Of a DNA stretch of 64,000 nucleotides, positions 10,216-22,325 are shown piece by piece; positions within the stretch are counted from its first letter, which is position 1, and every line of letters starts with the position of its first letter. Both the position numbers and the translations under genes were made by a program. The stretch covers positions 466,548,001 through 466,612,000 of the forward strand of contig CM028136.1 in NCBI GenBank assembly GCA_016271365.2, given 5' to 3'. The stretch is from Neoceratodus forsteri (lineage: Eukaryota; Chordata; Ceratodontiformes; Ceratodontidae). Under the pieces are notes generated by a model. It worked only from the letters and a program-made list of their open reading frames with translations, made no database searches and had not been told where the DNA came from.

Positions 10216-10690
10216 AACCTTGCTTTACTTCCGGCCTAATGCCCTACATTTACCTCAGACCTGATGCCCTACACTTGGCTGTGGGCCTACTAGCCCTTTT
10301 AAAACTGGGCCTGATGCCCTAAATACAGTGGGCCTGGTGCCCTAACAGAAATGGGCCTGATGCCCACTTTACCTCGGGCCTGGCAGCCCTACCTTACCTC
10401 GGGCCTGATAACCCTACTTTTGAATCTCGGGCCTGGTAGCCTTCTTAAATACAGGGCCTGGTAGCCCTCCCAATATCACGGGCCTTGTGCCCTCTTTAAC
10501 TATGGGCCTGATAGCCCTTATTAAATCATGGGCCTGATAACCCTTCCTTCACTGGGCCTGGGAGCCCACTTAACTTCTGGCAGGGGCCCTCTAAACTTTT
10601 ATTTTAGCCAGAAGTGGCAGGGCCCCTTTAAATCTGTTGGCTCAAAAGTGGCAGGGCCCCTTTAATTCCCTAAGGCCCTCTGAGAGCCTG
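10216..10690 (+). repeat. Two further minisatellites (~32 bp and ~45 bp units)
   Basis: 10,230-10,560 holds about 11 copies of a variable ~32-bp unit containing GGGCCTGATGCCCT or GGGCCTGGTAGCCCT. 10,575-10,680 holds about three copies of AGTGGCAGGGCCCCTTTA. All of them, like the 9.78-kb array, are built around CCTA/GGCC/GCCCT words, suggesting a common origin. Confidence 0.8.
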
Positions 10691-11699
10691 CTGCCACTCA
10701 GTACTGTTGGGCCCACCTAGTCCCACCCTCTTTTTAAATATTTATAAGGCCTCCTATATGGCCTTGCTTCTTAGCCCCTCCTTTGGGTGTCGCTACTCCC
10801 GCCTGGTCCCGTCCCTTTTGAGTATTAAAATCTGGGTCCTTCTGACCCGACGGTCTTTTGGCTTTTAGCTGCTTTTCCCCAGCATATTCTGCGAACTTGA
10901 AATTAAATAAAAACAAAGTCTCTGCTGAAATGGGCGGTCAGCACAGCGTGTGCTGCCGCCGACTCACCGCTCGGTCGTCTGCTGAAGGAAGGTTGCTGCA
11001 GTCTTGGGAGGCGGGAGGTATGCTGGCAGTGGGAAGGAGTTTGGCAGGCAGCTGAGGGGATGGCTGGGGACCTGGGAGGGCCGACAGTAAACAACGATGT
11101 GGCGCTTCTATGCCGCTGACGGGGAAACAAAAATTAAACTAATAGGGGCTAAAATAAATAAACGACAGGGCTACACAGCTCAAACTGCGGCAAATGGCCG
11201 ATTACTTAGTTCCAGAGGGTTTAAGACTCTCTGAAAGACATTACATCGTCACCTGCTTAGCTCTGATGGGGCAGGGGATGATGTGATGGAATTTTGAACT
11301 CTTGCAGCAGCATAAGCCTCAGCTCTGCTGTTGCTTGACTTCTGTGAGTCAGTTGAAGTCTGGCGTTTGGAGTTGAGAGTTCTACAGGCACGTGATGCTG
11401 TGCCAAGGCCATTTGTCAGAGGAAAGGATCCTCAGTTTATTTTATGTCCTAGGACAGTAACTAGTGGATGGTTTTGTGGGGCATGGTGGCTACCAGATCT
11501 TGTGAAGCCCTAAGGGGGTTGAAGATTGTTCAGAAGGAGAAATGGGACTGAAGGTTCAGTGAGTAGTTTGGGGCAATCCCCAAAAGACTGTGAGAACTAA
11601 CAGAACTGCCCAGAATGAAGACGGTTGCTGAAGGCATGAGTGATTCTTGAAGCAGCAAAGGACCTAGTTAAATAGGTAGGAAGTTAGTTGATGGGAGAC
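10691..11699. other. Unassigned region between minisatellites and CR1 fragment
   Basis: No gene is supported. A GC-rich stretch lies around 10,920-11,110 (GGGCGGTCAGC, GCCGCCGACTCACC). Part of the sequence from ~11,520 may be the degraded 5' side of the CR1 fragment that follows. Confidence 0.4.
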
Positions 11700-12805
11700 A
11701 GCAGAGGGTGATGGTGAGGTCAGATTGGGGGAAGGGAGGTCACGAGTGGGGTACCATTGAGGTCTGTTCTAAGGTCAGTCCTTCTTAATATGTTCTTCTG
11801 CAACATAGGAGAAGGAATACAGGGAAGGATGTTCCTCTGTGTAGGTGATATTCAGCATAGTGGCAGGGTAGACAGTGAGGAGGTGGAAAGGAGTTGCACA
11901 GGGATCTACAAAGATTAGAGAAGTGGTCCAAGATTTGGCTGTTGAAATTCAGCACCAAAAAATTCAAGGTGATGCAGATAGGAAACAAGCATCCCAGTTA
12001 GGAATACTGGAAGGGAGGGGTTAAGCTGGTTACTACTTCAGAGGAAAGAACCTAGAGGTCATCATAAGTGACTTCCCAAAAGCAAACTAGTCAATGTAAC
12101 AATAATTACAGCAAGACAGTTAGAATTTTGGAGTGTATTGAAAGGGGTTTCGATAGCAGGAGGAAGGAGGTAATACTACCTCTCTAGAGGTCACTGGTGA
12201 GACCCTATCTAGAGTACTGTGCCCAGTTCTGGAGTCCTCACCTGAGGAAAAATAGAGACAGGCTTGAGACAGTACAGTGTAGAGTAACCAAAATAATTCA
12301 GGAACAACAGGACAGATCTTATGAGGATTGGCTCTGAACACTGAAAATCTACTTGCTGGATGTCCAAAGGATAAGAGGGAACATGATAGAGACCTTCAAG
12401 TTCCTGAAGGGAATAAACAAGGTAAACTGTGAGGAATTATTTAGCAGAAATGGTGGATCAAAAACAGTAGGACTTGAATGTAAGCTGCTGCTGCTGGTGG
12501 TGGTGGTGGTGGGGTGGTGGTGAAGGGATTCAGGAGCGATGGTAGAAAGTTTTACATTACCAAGAGAATGGCTGAGTTGTAGAACAGCCTGCCAGAAAAG
12601 GTGGTGGATGCAAAAAACATTAATTGGTTGAAGCACAGCTGGGGCAGAGTTAAGAGCTTAATAATTTCTCAAGGGGGTAGCAGTAAGGCAGGGGGGGGGG
12701 AGTGAGGGCAAAAACCCTGTACTGACTGTAGGTCACGGGGTAGAGTAGGGGGAACTGGGCAGACTGGATTGACCAATGGTCTTGTTCTGTGACTACTGTT
12801 TATGT
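11700..12805 (+). pseudogene. CR1-type LINE, 3' fragment of reverse transcriptase plus 3' UTR
   Basis: Conceptual translation across stops gives a decayed RT with a VGD-type active-site segment near 11,846 (family form FADD), then SLVRPYLEYCAQFWSPHLR around 12,190-12,245 and LKIYLLDVQRIRGNMIETF around 12,340-12,395, both diagnostic of the CR1 RT C-terminus. The 3' UTR closes with GGGCAGACTGGATTGACC followed by a T-rich end near 12,800. A (GGT)n stretch sits at ~12,495-12,520. It is 5'-truncated and non-functional. The sequence differs from the CR1 at 22.3-28.1 kb, so it is an older or different subfamily. Confidence 0.8.
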
Positions 12806-13500
12806 TTCTGTGGTGTAGCTGTAAATGAGTCTGTGTCACTGTCTAAAATCACATTTTTTGATAATTGCCATTTGTCAGCCTATTTATGTGACTGCTGCTG
12901 TACCCGTGGAACACTACTAAATGTTCTTTTGAAGAAACCAAGATTGAATAAAGTTTTTTGCTGGCATTTTTGTCCATCTTGTTGTTCATCATTTCCATTC
13001 ACTTTAGCAAGTTTTTTAGGAGGCATGATTGACTGATAAGGAGGTGGTGTGGACAGATGTTGAATCGAATGATGGGATTTCAGTGTCACTATCAGTTAAG
13101 TGCCCCCGAGAGCCCCTCATCCTCTTACCCTCAACTGTCTGTTAGTCTGCCACTCTGTCTAGCATGTATCACATTTACCTCATTTACATGGAGGCTGTAG
13201 TTGGGTTGGGACTCCTTCAGGCTTGCAATTGATCCTCTGTAACTCGGTTGCATGTCACATGTAAACCGTGACCGAGTTTAAATCCTGTCAGAACTTGATC
13301 GTCAGCATGTGGTTGAAAGCAATCGATTCCCTTGAGTCGGGTTAAGAGAGAAATGTAAACACTGGATCTGATTGAAGTCTGTACTGTGCGCAAGTGTGGT
13401 ATTGCACAGCTGGAGTGCGCATGTCTGTGGTCCCTCAGTTTTAGGCACTCGGATCTAAACAAACACCAGTGACAGGATTTTGACAGCTTTGTGGTATCTG
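12806..13500. other. Region 5' of the Harbinger MYB-like gene
   Basis: No coding sequence. A short inverted pair AACTCGGT...ACCGAGTT lies at 13,241-13,279, and words of the form ACATGTAAAC occur here and again at 33.9-34.05 kb. Either could relate to the Harbinger terminus, but I could not align clear terminal inverted repeats. Confidence 0.35.
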
Positions 13501-13525
13501 ACAGGATAAATAGTTAGTTTTCTAA

Positions 13526-13958
13526 GTGATCGTGGCAGAAAACGATGGCAGACCATGGCATGAACAGGAGACGATATGTTTTATCAGGATATTGAAAGAT
13601 CTAAATGTGATGGTTGAGTTAGATGGGAGAAACAGGAGGCATTCAGGCCTGTATAGAGCAGCAGTAGATAATCTAAATGAGGCAGGATTTGTAAGAAGTG
13701 AGATACAATTGAGATGGAAATGGAAGGCTTTGAGAAGTGCATTTTATAAAGCTAAAAGGGCAATGAACAAGAGTGGGGCAGGTGCTAAAAATTAATTTCC
13801 ATATTCTGATATGCTGAATGAAATTTTAGGACATTGGCCATTATCTGACTTGCCAGGCAGGGGTCTAGATATAGGGATGCAGACGCTGTTGCCAGATGCA
13901 TTTTCTGATGATGCAGGTATAGTTGACCAGCAAAATACTGTCCCTAGTGTTGATAGCT
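13526..13958 (+). pseudogene. Harbinger-type MYB/SANT-like DNA-binding protein, exon 1
   Basis: The frame opens with GRPWHEQETICFIRILKD, a trihelix-type MYB/SANT helix with the conserved W, then GLYRAAVDNLNEAGF, QLRWKWKALRSAFYKAK and, after one in-frame stop (TAA 13793-13795), FPYSDMLNEILGHWP. This is the usual domain order in the MYB-like protein that accompanies Harbinger transposases and helps bring transposase to the nucleus and to the ends. The exon closes at T13958 before GTAAGT, a near-ideal donor, in phase 1. The stop makes the copy non-functional. Exon 2 is proposed at 15,996 and the last exon at 28,618, both on the same strand. Confidence 0.82.
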
Positions 13959-15579
13959 GTAAGTTATAAATTGTTAGTTTTAAATAATGTTCATGTAAAC
14001 AGTACACCATGAGAGGACATGTGTGTCATGACAGAATATACCACCATACTGTATGGGGTGGGTGGAAATTCTGCCATCACCGATAGTGGCTCATGGTCTA
14101 CTGTGTTAGTATAATGTGGGCCATAAAAAATAAATTTGTTTTGCTATTTCCTATTATTGTATTGTGTGAGTATCCATGTTAGTGAGTGTGTGTGTGTTGA
14201 GATATGTGTTGTGTGCTATGTACAATTATTCCGTACCATAACAAACATGCTGGTGGTTGGCACTTCTGTCCTATGTCAGAATGAGGTTTATGTCCTCATG
14301 GTAGTTATTGGGACGGGTGTGTGTGTGTTTGTGCTTGTGTCTGTGAGTCTTGGTATGTGTACATGTTACTGTGTGTGTATGTGTGTGTGTCCCTGTGTGA
14401 TTGTGCGTGCACATGCGGATATATGTATGTGTGTGTATGTGTGTGATTTGTCTTTGCATTATGCTTGTCATCAATACAATCATCTAAATTACTGTCATTG
14501 AATATAATATTTACCTGTTCCAACTCCCTGACCAACAACGGATGTGTAGCTTGCATTCAGCAGAAGTATCCAGTCATGTCATATTGATGTGGTGACGTGA
14601 ATTTCAGAGCAAGCAGATTAGTACTGATTTGGTGGAGTGCAGCTGGGGAATTGAGGAAGAGAAGTGACATTGGGTGTTTGTAAAAGGGTGCATGAGCACA
14701 TCGGCCCTATGCAGGAAAATTGCAGCTCAGTCAACCAGGATACTGTGGTGCATTGGAAGGTGTTTGTAGTCCAGGCATAGGGATGGGATCCTGCCTCACT
14801 ACAGATCCTTGACCAGGACTCGTTAAGAGCACTGTGTGCAGTACTTGATGTAATATCTGATGATGGATACATAGAAAATGATCGATAGTCACGCATCGGT
14901 AGCAAGCCGGTTAGCATGTCGAGATGTTTCCATGGCGACCGCAGTAACCTTGAGAGTGAAGTCCGAGAGGTTTTGTCGTCAAGGGCAACCTCAAGACGCA
15001 GTAACTGAGCTTGTCACCGATAGGTGTCTAGTGATTGTTTTTTATAGTGTATGACCAGGTCTCTTTTTTTTGTGTGTGTGTGTATGTGTGGTTTTTAAGG
15101 GAATGATAGCAGAACAGGAGCAGATGGCAATTGTGGCTCTTGTTGCTTCGGCCTCGATGCTGTTACGCTATTCACTGGCACAGTCCCAGCTGCCGGCATT
15201 GTTTCCATTTGTGTTTCTTTTCTTATGGGCACATTACGTTTAAATTAAATGGGGCTAAACAGATAAAGCTATTGGAGCATCTGTGGTATCAGTTCTTGCA
15301 ATCGCCTACACTGGGGATCGTCGCGTATCTGACCGCTGCCACACTGTGGGACCTACTGAAAGATTCACTTAAGTAATTTTGTTTGTTCTTTTTAAAATGT
15401 AGCACGCAAGAGGGAACATGTGCCACGTTGTTATGTTGCAGCAACTACATGGCTAGTGCAGCATCATAGCTATGATGACATAGGTAATGCAGAATAACAA
15501 CATTTAGAAAGTGATGGATTTTCATTAATATCAATGTGCCACCATCCATTATAAATGTAATTGAGGTGGCAAAAAAGGA
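13959..15579. other. MYB-like gene intron 1, proximal part
   Basis: It holds GT-rich simple sequence (~14,180-14,440 and ~15,070-15,090) and a ~135-bp segment (14,921-15,055) with a diverged direct copy at 30,400-30,535 (both start GAGATGTTTCC and share AACCTCAAGA/GACCTCAAGA and a TAGTGTATG end). No other feature is supported. Confidence 0.5.
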
Positions 15580-15960
15580 AGATGGTGGAATGAAAGGTGT
15601 ATGAAGATATGTTGAATGAGCTGAATATTTATACATTGGATGACAGGAGGGATAGGGTGGATTTGATTTAATCATTCAAATATCTGAAAGGTGTAAATAA
15701 ACGTGGAACCGAAGTGGCATTTAAACTGAGGCAATGTAGGGAAAATAGTTGACATAGTCTATGGGTGGAGGGTGGGAGATGCAAGAGGGAGATGAGGAGG
15801 CACCACTTTACTGAGACGGTGGTGTCTCAGTTGAATGCGCTACGATAGGGTGTGGTATAATGTATGAAAGTTGGAAGTTTTACGAATGGGTTGGACAAAG
15901 CAGTGGTGTGTGTCTGGGTGACGGGGACTATGACATGTACTTTGGATGACTAGTCATACC
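15580..15960 (+). pseudogene. CR1-type LINE 3' fragment inside the MYB intron
   Basis: Translation gives LNELNIYTLDDRRDRVDLI and FKYLKGVNKRG, then RRHFTETVVSQLNALR, the standard end of CR1 RT and start of its 3' UTR (family pattern: LRELNVYSLEERR...IETFKYMKGIN). Only the last ~380 bp are present, with several substitutions. It lies just upstream of the exon 2 acceptor. Confidence 0.72.
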
Positions 15961-15995
15961 TGTGCAATTAAGATGTGTATTGTTTATTGTTAAAG

Positions 15996-16091
15996 GCCAT
16001 CATTTGGCAGATGAAGAAAATGATGTTGCATCTGCATCTCAAACAGATGACATTATAAGTGTGTGCGCCAATGGAATAAACGAGGAAGCAG
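15996..16091 (+). pseudogene. Harbinger MYB-like protein, exon 2 (acidic linker)
   Basis: The acceptor TTTATTGTTAAAG precedes GCCATCATTTGG. Entered in the phase left by exon 1 it reads HHLADEENDVASASQTDD and ends at GAAGCAG|GTATTC, again phase 1. The exon is 96 bp. Acidic, Ser-rich linkers after the trihelix are usual in these proteins. The matched phases and both splice sites support it; the length and lack of a hard motif keep confidence moderate. Confidence 0.6.
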
Positions 16092-16733
16092 GTATTCGTT
16101 TTTTTAATATTGTAAAGTACTAAATCAAAAATAAACATTGTACAAGTAAACACTATGGTTTTCACAGTGTTCTGAGCTTGTATCTTCATGTTTGAGGATG
16201 TGTCCCTCATTCTGAGGCTCTGTGTCTCTCACTGTCCCTCATTTTGAGTGTCCAGAAATGTCCATGTCCCTCATTTCAGTGTCAAAAGATTGAGAGGTAT
16301 GCCAAGAACTGAGTGGTTTCCTTTTAGAATCCACCCCCCCCATGTAGTCCACCCTCAGAAACAGACACAGACGGCATGAGTAAGACAAACCACTTCAGTG
16401 CATCTTACCTGATCGCCGTTCCATGTCTTTGTTTTAGTACTTAATTTTTTTGCCGCTACAATCGGAACGAGGGCAAACCACAGAGCCGCAGACATGCTTT
16501 GCGGTCTCTAACACTGACAATGGTCACAGGGACAGCAACAAGGGGACATTTTGAGATTGTAAAGCCACAGATACAAAAATGGCACTTTCATCTATTGGCC
16601 AATACAAGAAATATTCACTATTTTTTTAAACCGTACACCTTCTCATTAAAGAAAAACAGGCAAAAACATACTTTTAAATGTACTTCTTCATGTATGTTCT
16701 TTCTTTTTTGACTCATGAGTCATTATATAATAT
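16092..16733. other. Intron sequence, nothing recognised
   Basis: AT-rich with short tandem words (TGTCCCTCATT repeated four times at ~16,200-16,280). No coding signal. Confidence 0.5.
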
Positions 16734-16872
16734 GAATAATGTCCTCCAGGATGGGTGATATGCTGGGATAACATCCTTCTTGGGTGTTGACGTGACCGCC
16801 GATGGCTCATGACCAAATCACCGAGGCGGGATGTTATCTCAGTGATAACACCCGTCCTGGATGGCATTATTC
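16734..16872. repeat. Foldback unit B (139 bp)
   Basis: Left arm 16,734 to ~16,793 and right arm to 16,872 pair through GAATAATG, TCCAGGA, GGGTG, TAT, GATAACATCC and GGTG. The centre contains CCGATGGCTCATGACC. The outer end, GAATAATGYCNTCCAGGAYGGG, is close to unit J at 53.5 kb and related to C, D, E and L. Confidence 0.87.
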
Positions 16873-17249
16873 CTTTAATAACCCTTACCGTGTTGTGTCT
16901 TATTGATTCAGTACTTAATGCTTCACGCCTTGGGGGTTTGGTTGTACAGGTCGTCATCTTAAGATGGTTTTTAAGATGGCGGCCACGCTGGGCTAAGCTG
17001 CCTCCACACATTTTTAGAGAGCACACTTTTGTTAATTTTGTATATTTTTTTGTCAGAGCAGTTAGTTAATGGTGAAGAAGTGAAGCTTTTAGCATTATGA
17101 TCATTTTTTCTTTTTCGTCTTTTCGTTTTGTTTTGCTGATACCTAGCAGCTGTAAATGCAGTAAATCTGGTTGCCGCGTATTGTGAGGATTGCACAAGTT
17201 AGTCCTCCTTATTTTGTGCCGTTTTTGTGCTAACACGCACCCTGATTCA

Positions 17250-18327
17250 CATTCTGGTTTATACTAATTGGTGATTCCCGCTTGAACCAGGCTCGAGGAC
17301 GAGGAGATTGCGGGGGAGCTGCCTGTGTGATCCGAGGTGTGGTGTCCTTCGGGAGTGGAGAGGAGGAGACGCGGTCATATCCTGCTGCTTTTTGGCTGCT
17401 GAATCAAAGTAGAACTGTGGCTTGGTAGCAGAGAGGAGGAACTGTGTTGGGACTGGGCTGTTGGGCTTCTACGGAGCTTCGGTGGGTGTTGGGGCTGTTC
17501 CGATTCTGCTGATTCGGCTGAATGGATCATTTTTCGCCTTTTTTTCTCGTTTTTCGAGAAGCTTGGTGACTCTATTACTGTCCTTATTACCCCAACCTGA
17601 ACCTGGGGGCGCTGCTGGAGGGATTGATAGTGTGGAGGACCGAAGCTGCGGTTGTCGGAGGACGAACGGCTAGTGCGTGATCCTTGTTGGTCTTGGGGGG
17701 GCTGTAGAGCCTGTCCCTCACCTGGATCTATTACGGTTAGATCACCAATCAGTGTTCTTCTTGAGGGATGGTTTGGTGGTTGGTGGTTTGAAGAAGATCA
17801 GAAGACCAGAAGAGGAGCAAAGAAGCAGAGTTTAGTGTGGAGGCCTATTGATTTTCTGGGCCTAAAATTGATGTGAGAGAGTGATCTGCCGAGAAGTGAT
17901 TGATGTCCACAGCCCAGGAGACTGTTCCAGTACATAGGTCAGACTTTCTCCTATTCTCTTGCCTAGTGGACAGTGAGAGTGTTCTGCTCTTTTGTAGCCA
18001 GTTTAAATGACACATTATGGAAAGTGAGAGTGTCCTGTTTCTACAGATTATTTAAGTGATATATTGTACCCCCAGCCGAAGTGAGAGATTGGTGGGGGGG
18101 GACATTTTCTCTGGTGAAGTGAGAGCTCTCAGAGGCTATAAACTGTTTGCTGGAGAGAACTGTGGCAACCTCTTCCTCGAACCTATGCTGTAATTTATAA
18201 TCTGCTGTTTTATTTATTTTGTGTTTATTTATTGCTGTATGGTGTGTGCTGTATGATTGAAAGTTGAGTGATTGAGTGTGTAGTGTTGTGTTGTCCGGTG
18301 TGAATTTATTGTGGGTGCTCTGAGTGT
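17250..18327 (+). other. 5' UTR of the L2-type LINE
   Basis: About 1 kb of T/G-rich sequence preceding the LINE ORF. No protein is supported; the start of the element is not sharply visible and may lie between 16,880 and 17,260. Confidence 0.45.
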
Positions 18328-21204
18328 GTGACGATGTGTTGGGGAGTTGTTCAGATGGTCAGGCATTATTCTTCCTCCCGGCTTAAAGACCTCCGTCCTT
18401 TTAGGTGTTCCCCACTATCTCTGGAGGTATACAGATGGTGTAGAGCTCTGGAGATTGTGAAGAGGAGGAGGAGGGCGGTGGCAGGGCCTGGAAGGGGAAT
18501 GGAAAGGAGTGGATGGATTGGGATAGTGGAGACAAGAAGATGCCCTGGGGTGAAATGGGTTCAGGAGAGGGGTCCTCCCTGCCTGATTCCCATACACAAG
18601 GGTTCTGCTTGCAGCAGGCAGGTGGCTCGGTCTTCACTGGCAACTCATCCTACTCGGACGGTGTTATGTAATGACAGGTCCATTAAAAACAAGACTGCTA
18701 TAATAGCTGATCTTGTAGGGTCATCGGTCCTGGCATGCATCACCGAGACCTGGCTGGATGATAATGCTGGCCCTATTTTGGCTTCAGCTGTATCAGCTGG
18801 GTACTCGGTGATACACTGTCCGAGGTTGGATCGTAGGGGCAGGGGAGTGGCAATCTGTTTTAGAATGGAACTGAACGTGATGGAGGTACCAGTAGGAATC
18901 ACCAACTCCTTTGAATGTATTGTGGGTGAGGGTGTGGGGTGCAGTATTCTTCTCATTTACCGTCCACCAGGTAATGGGAATCTTTTCCTGCGGGAAGTTG
19001 CAGACTTCATTGTTGACATGACATTGGAATCCTTCAGATGGCTGATCCTGGGGGATTTCAATGCCTGGGTCGACGTTGAACTCTCGCAGTTTGGTCAGGA
19101 CTTCCTCCAGCTGATGAATTCACTGGGCTTCACACAGGTTATTTCCTCCTCGACCCATATAGATGGTCATTCATTGGACTTGGTGTTCCTCCTGGGGATG
19201 GAGATATCCGACTTGGTGGTGGAGCCAGTCGGATGGTCTGACCATCACACCATTGGGTTCAGTTTCTTGGCCGCTATGGAAATGGTCCAGTACAGCCCTT
19301 TGAGGGTTGTTACCCCGGAGGGCCTGATGGTGGTGCTGGACCTATTGAGTTTGCCGAGTGAATGCATGGATCCTGGGGACCTGGTTCTTGCCTATAATGA
19401 GGCAGTAATAGGGGCCCTGGATTCCATTGCTCCTGTTCGTGTTCGTCCCCTCACCCTTCGCCCCAAGTCTCCTTGGTTTGATGAGACTTTGAGGGAGTTG
19501 AGGAGAGTGGGAAGAAGGCTTGAGAGATGTTGGCGGAAGTCGGGTCTGGAGTGTGACAGCCTTAGTTTGATGGACCATTATCGGGTCTATGAATCAGCAA
19601 TTACCCGAAGAAGGCAGAATTCCTGTCCAGGGAAATTGCTGCTGTGCAGAATCGACCAGCCCAGCTCTTTTGGACTGTGGACGGATTGTGCAATCCAATC
19701 TGTCTTCAGCCTGAGAGAGCGTTTTCACAGGAATGGTGTGAGGAGTTTGCTCGATTCTTCGCAGATAAGGTTGCCACAGTCCGGTCCGATCTCCTCTTAA
19801 ATCTTTCAAACAGGAGTTATGGTGGTTGGCAGGAGATGTCGGACACCTCGTTTGTGTGGTCTGACTTCGACCTGCCCACAATCAATGACATAGTGATAAT
19901 CGTCCAGTCGCTGTGACCGACCAACTGTAGTTTGGACCAGAGTCCCACTCGCCTTTTAGTAGGATGTGTGGATAAAATTGGCCCGGTCCTTGCCAAGATA
20001 GTCCGGTTGTCATTGGAGAAGGGGATCTTTCCTGATCTCTTGAAGGAAGCCGCAATCCGGTCCCTTCTTAAAAAGCTCTCCTTGGTCCCGGACTGTCTGG
20101 CTAACTACAGACCTGTCTCTAACCTGCATTTTGTAGGTAAGGTTATTGAGAAGGTAGTTGCATCACAGCTGGATGGTCATTTGATCAGCCACAATGTCTA
20201 TGATTCTCTCCAGTCCAGATTTAGGAAGAGACATAGTACCGAGATGGCCCTTGTTCAGGTACTAAATGACCTCCTAATAGCGAGAGATCGAAAGAACCGT
20301 TCCATCTTGGTCCTTCTTGATCTCTCTGCGGCATTTGATACCGTTGACCATGGAGTGGTTTTGGAACACTTGCAGTTTATCTGTGGACTATCGGGCCTGG
20401 TTCTCAGTTGGTTTCAATCATTCCTTGAGGGTAGGACTCTGAGGGTGCTGTCTGGGATTTTTTCCTTGGCATCACTCCCTCTATCCTCTGGGGTGCCACA
20501 GGGCTCCATTTTGGTGCCCATGTTATTTCTGGTGTATATGTTGCTGTTGGGAGCAATTATTAGGTGGTATGGCTTAAGTTTTCACTGCTATGTAGATGAT
20601 ACTCAGCTCTACATGTCTTTTGTGCCTGACCAGGGTGATGCTGTCTCGGTCTTTAACAACTGTCTCACCGAGATCCAGGACTGGATGACTGTGAGCAGGT
20701 TGCGGTTAAACCCTGAAAAAACTGAGGTGTTGGTCATGGACCCAGTTCATAGGGAGGCGGGTTTGCTGATGGGATCACCTTCGGGTCTTTGGCTTGGGGG
20801 GGGCCCAGTTAGCTACCTCAGACCGGGTGCGGAACCTGGGCATCATATTTGATGACTGCCTGACCCTTAAACATCAGGTGTCAGCCGTTGTCAAAACCTC
20901 TTTCTACCATCTGAGAAATATAGCCCAGGTGAAGCACCTGGTTCCTGCTGACGACCTTCCAACATTGGTCCACGCCTTCGTTACCTCCCGCCTGGACTAC
21001 TGCAATGCCCTGTACCTAGGGCTACTGGGGGTAGATATCCGCCACTTGCAGTTAGTGCAGAATGCGGCGGCAAGGCTTTTGACTGGTATGTCTAGGACCA
21101 GTCATATAACGCCTGTCCTCCGTGGACTGCACTGGCTGCCAGTACAGTGGCGGATTACCTTCAAGGTCGGTGTGCTGACCTATAAGGCCCTACACAATTA
21201 GGGA
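18328..21204 (+). pseudogene. L2-type LINE ORF: AP endonuclease and reverse transcriptase
   Basis: A long frame (18,328-19,800) carries the endonuclease: ITETWLDDN with the catalytic Glu, LIYRPPG, LILGDFNAWVD, then GHSLDLVF and WSDHHTI, the terminal His motif. After a break near 19,800-19,930 a second frame (to 20,852) carries the RT: NYRPVSNLHFVGKVIEKV, VLLDLSAAFDTVDH, SGVPQGSIL and the active site HCYVDDTQLY (FADD/YADD in relatives). A third frame (20,794-21,201) carries NLGIIFDDCL, SRLDYCNALYLG, NAAARLLTG and LHWLPVQWR, the C-terminal L2 region. At least two frameshifts separate these blocks, so the copy is inactive, though each domain is well preserved. Confidence 0.9.
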
Positions 21205-21575
21205 CCTAGTTACCTGCAAGATCTTCTTCATCCCTACTGTCCCCCTGTCCGCTCCGATCCACCAATGAGGGATTGCTAGAGATTCCCAAGGTCTGTTTAA
21301 AGACATCTGGGGCCAGATCATTTAGTTTTATGGCCCCAAATCTGTGCAATTCTCTACCTCATTGGGTGCGAGATTGCCTGACCATCCAAAGTTTTAAATC
21401 AGCATTAAAAACGTATTTATTTAGCCTGGCGTATTCTGATTTTTAAGTATATTTCATTGACTGATTTTATGATATTGTTTTAATTTTATGTATTTGATTT
21501 ATTTATTGTAAAAGTGCTTTGGTCCTGGAAAGGCGCTTTTTAAAAATAAAGAATTGCTTGTTTGCTTGCTTGACT
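21205..21575 (+). other. L2-type LINE 3' UTR and tail
   Basis: The 3' UTR ends in AAAAGTGCTTTGGTCC and AAAGGCGCTTTTTAAAAATAAA, followed by a short (TTGC)n-like tail. L2 and related LINEs typically end in short tandem repeats rather than poly(A). Confidence 0.75.
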
Positions 21576-22325
21576 TGCATTGTGTGACTTTTTCCATTGT
21601 ATACTTATACTGTTTTCATAATGGAGGCTTCGAGTGGCATGTAAGTAACGGAATATCTCTTTGTATATGCTATTGAGTTCGGCAACAGGGTAGACATTCT
21701 GGAAGGTGTTTGAAAAGATGAGACAGGACCTATGTATTTTAAATGAATGATCAGGATAATGGCAGCGAATAATCAATGCAAGACAGTTCAGAATTCAAAC
21801 ATATTGGGCACATTAGATACTGATGGCCCCCAAACAGGAAATGTATATTAGGGTTGTCATATCAGATGACCTAGAGTAGGCAAAACAATGTGTCTAATAT
21901 TTGAGTTTTGCCTAAAAGAGTACTGGGTGCATGGAGAGAGGTATCACCAGCAGATGAAATAAGATGTTGATGCACCTGAACAAATCATAGGTTACACCCC
22001 ATCTGGAGAACTGTGCCCACTTGCGGAGTTCACATCTATGTAACGACATAGACAGGGTGCAGGCAGTTCAAGAAAATAAAACAGAGATGGTGTATGGTCT
22101 GCATCAAAAGTTATATAAGAGAGACTGTACAACCTCAATATGTGTATCCTGGAGGATAGGAGAGAGAGAGAGACAGAGAGTGAGAGCAATATAATACAGA
22201 ACATCAAGTATCTACATACCATTAATAAGGTTCATGATGGGAGCATTGATTAGAAAAAGATGGGTAGGATTCACAAAGAAGATGTGCTCAGTGCATCTGG
22301 TCTGCCCCGGTGCATGGGAGATGCA
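21576..22325 (+). pseudogene. Degenerate CR1-type 3' fragment
   Basis: With stops and frameshifts tolerated, 22,110-22,150 reads RLYNLNMCILEDRR, the CR1 C-terminal signature, and ~21,840-22,080 reads as a decayed upstream part. A (GA)n-rich stretch lies at 22,158-22,190. The left boundary is unclear. Confidence 0.5.

Noticed and set aside
7900..11160. LTR retrotransposon or endogenous retrovirus
   Set aside because: I found no paired LTRs, primer-binding site, or gag/pol motifs; the interval is mostly minisatellite.
14136..14501. Cysteine- and valine-rich 121-codon frame
   Set aside because: It is a translation of GT-rich simple sequence.
15131..15376. Possible extra Harbinger transposase exon
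   Set aside because: The frames in this interval (e.g. SLAQSQLPALFPFVFLF) have no motif strong enough to call and no paired splice sites.
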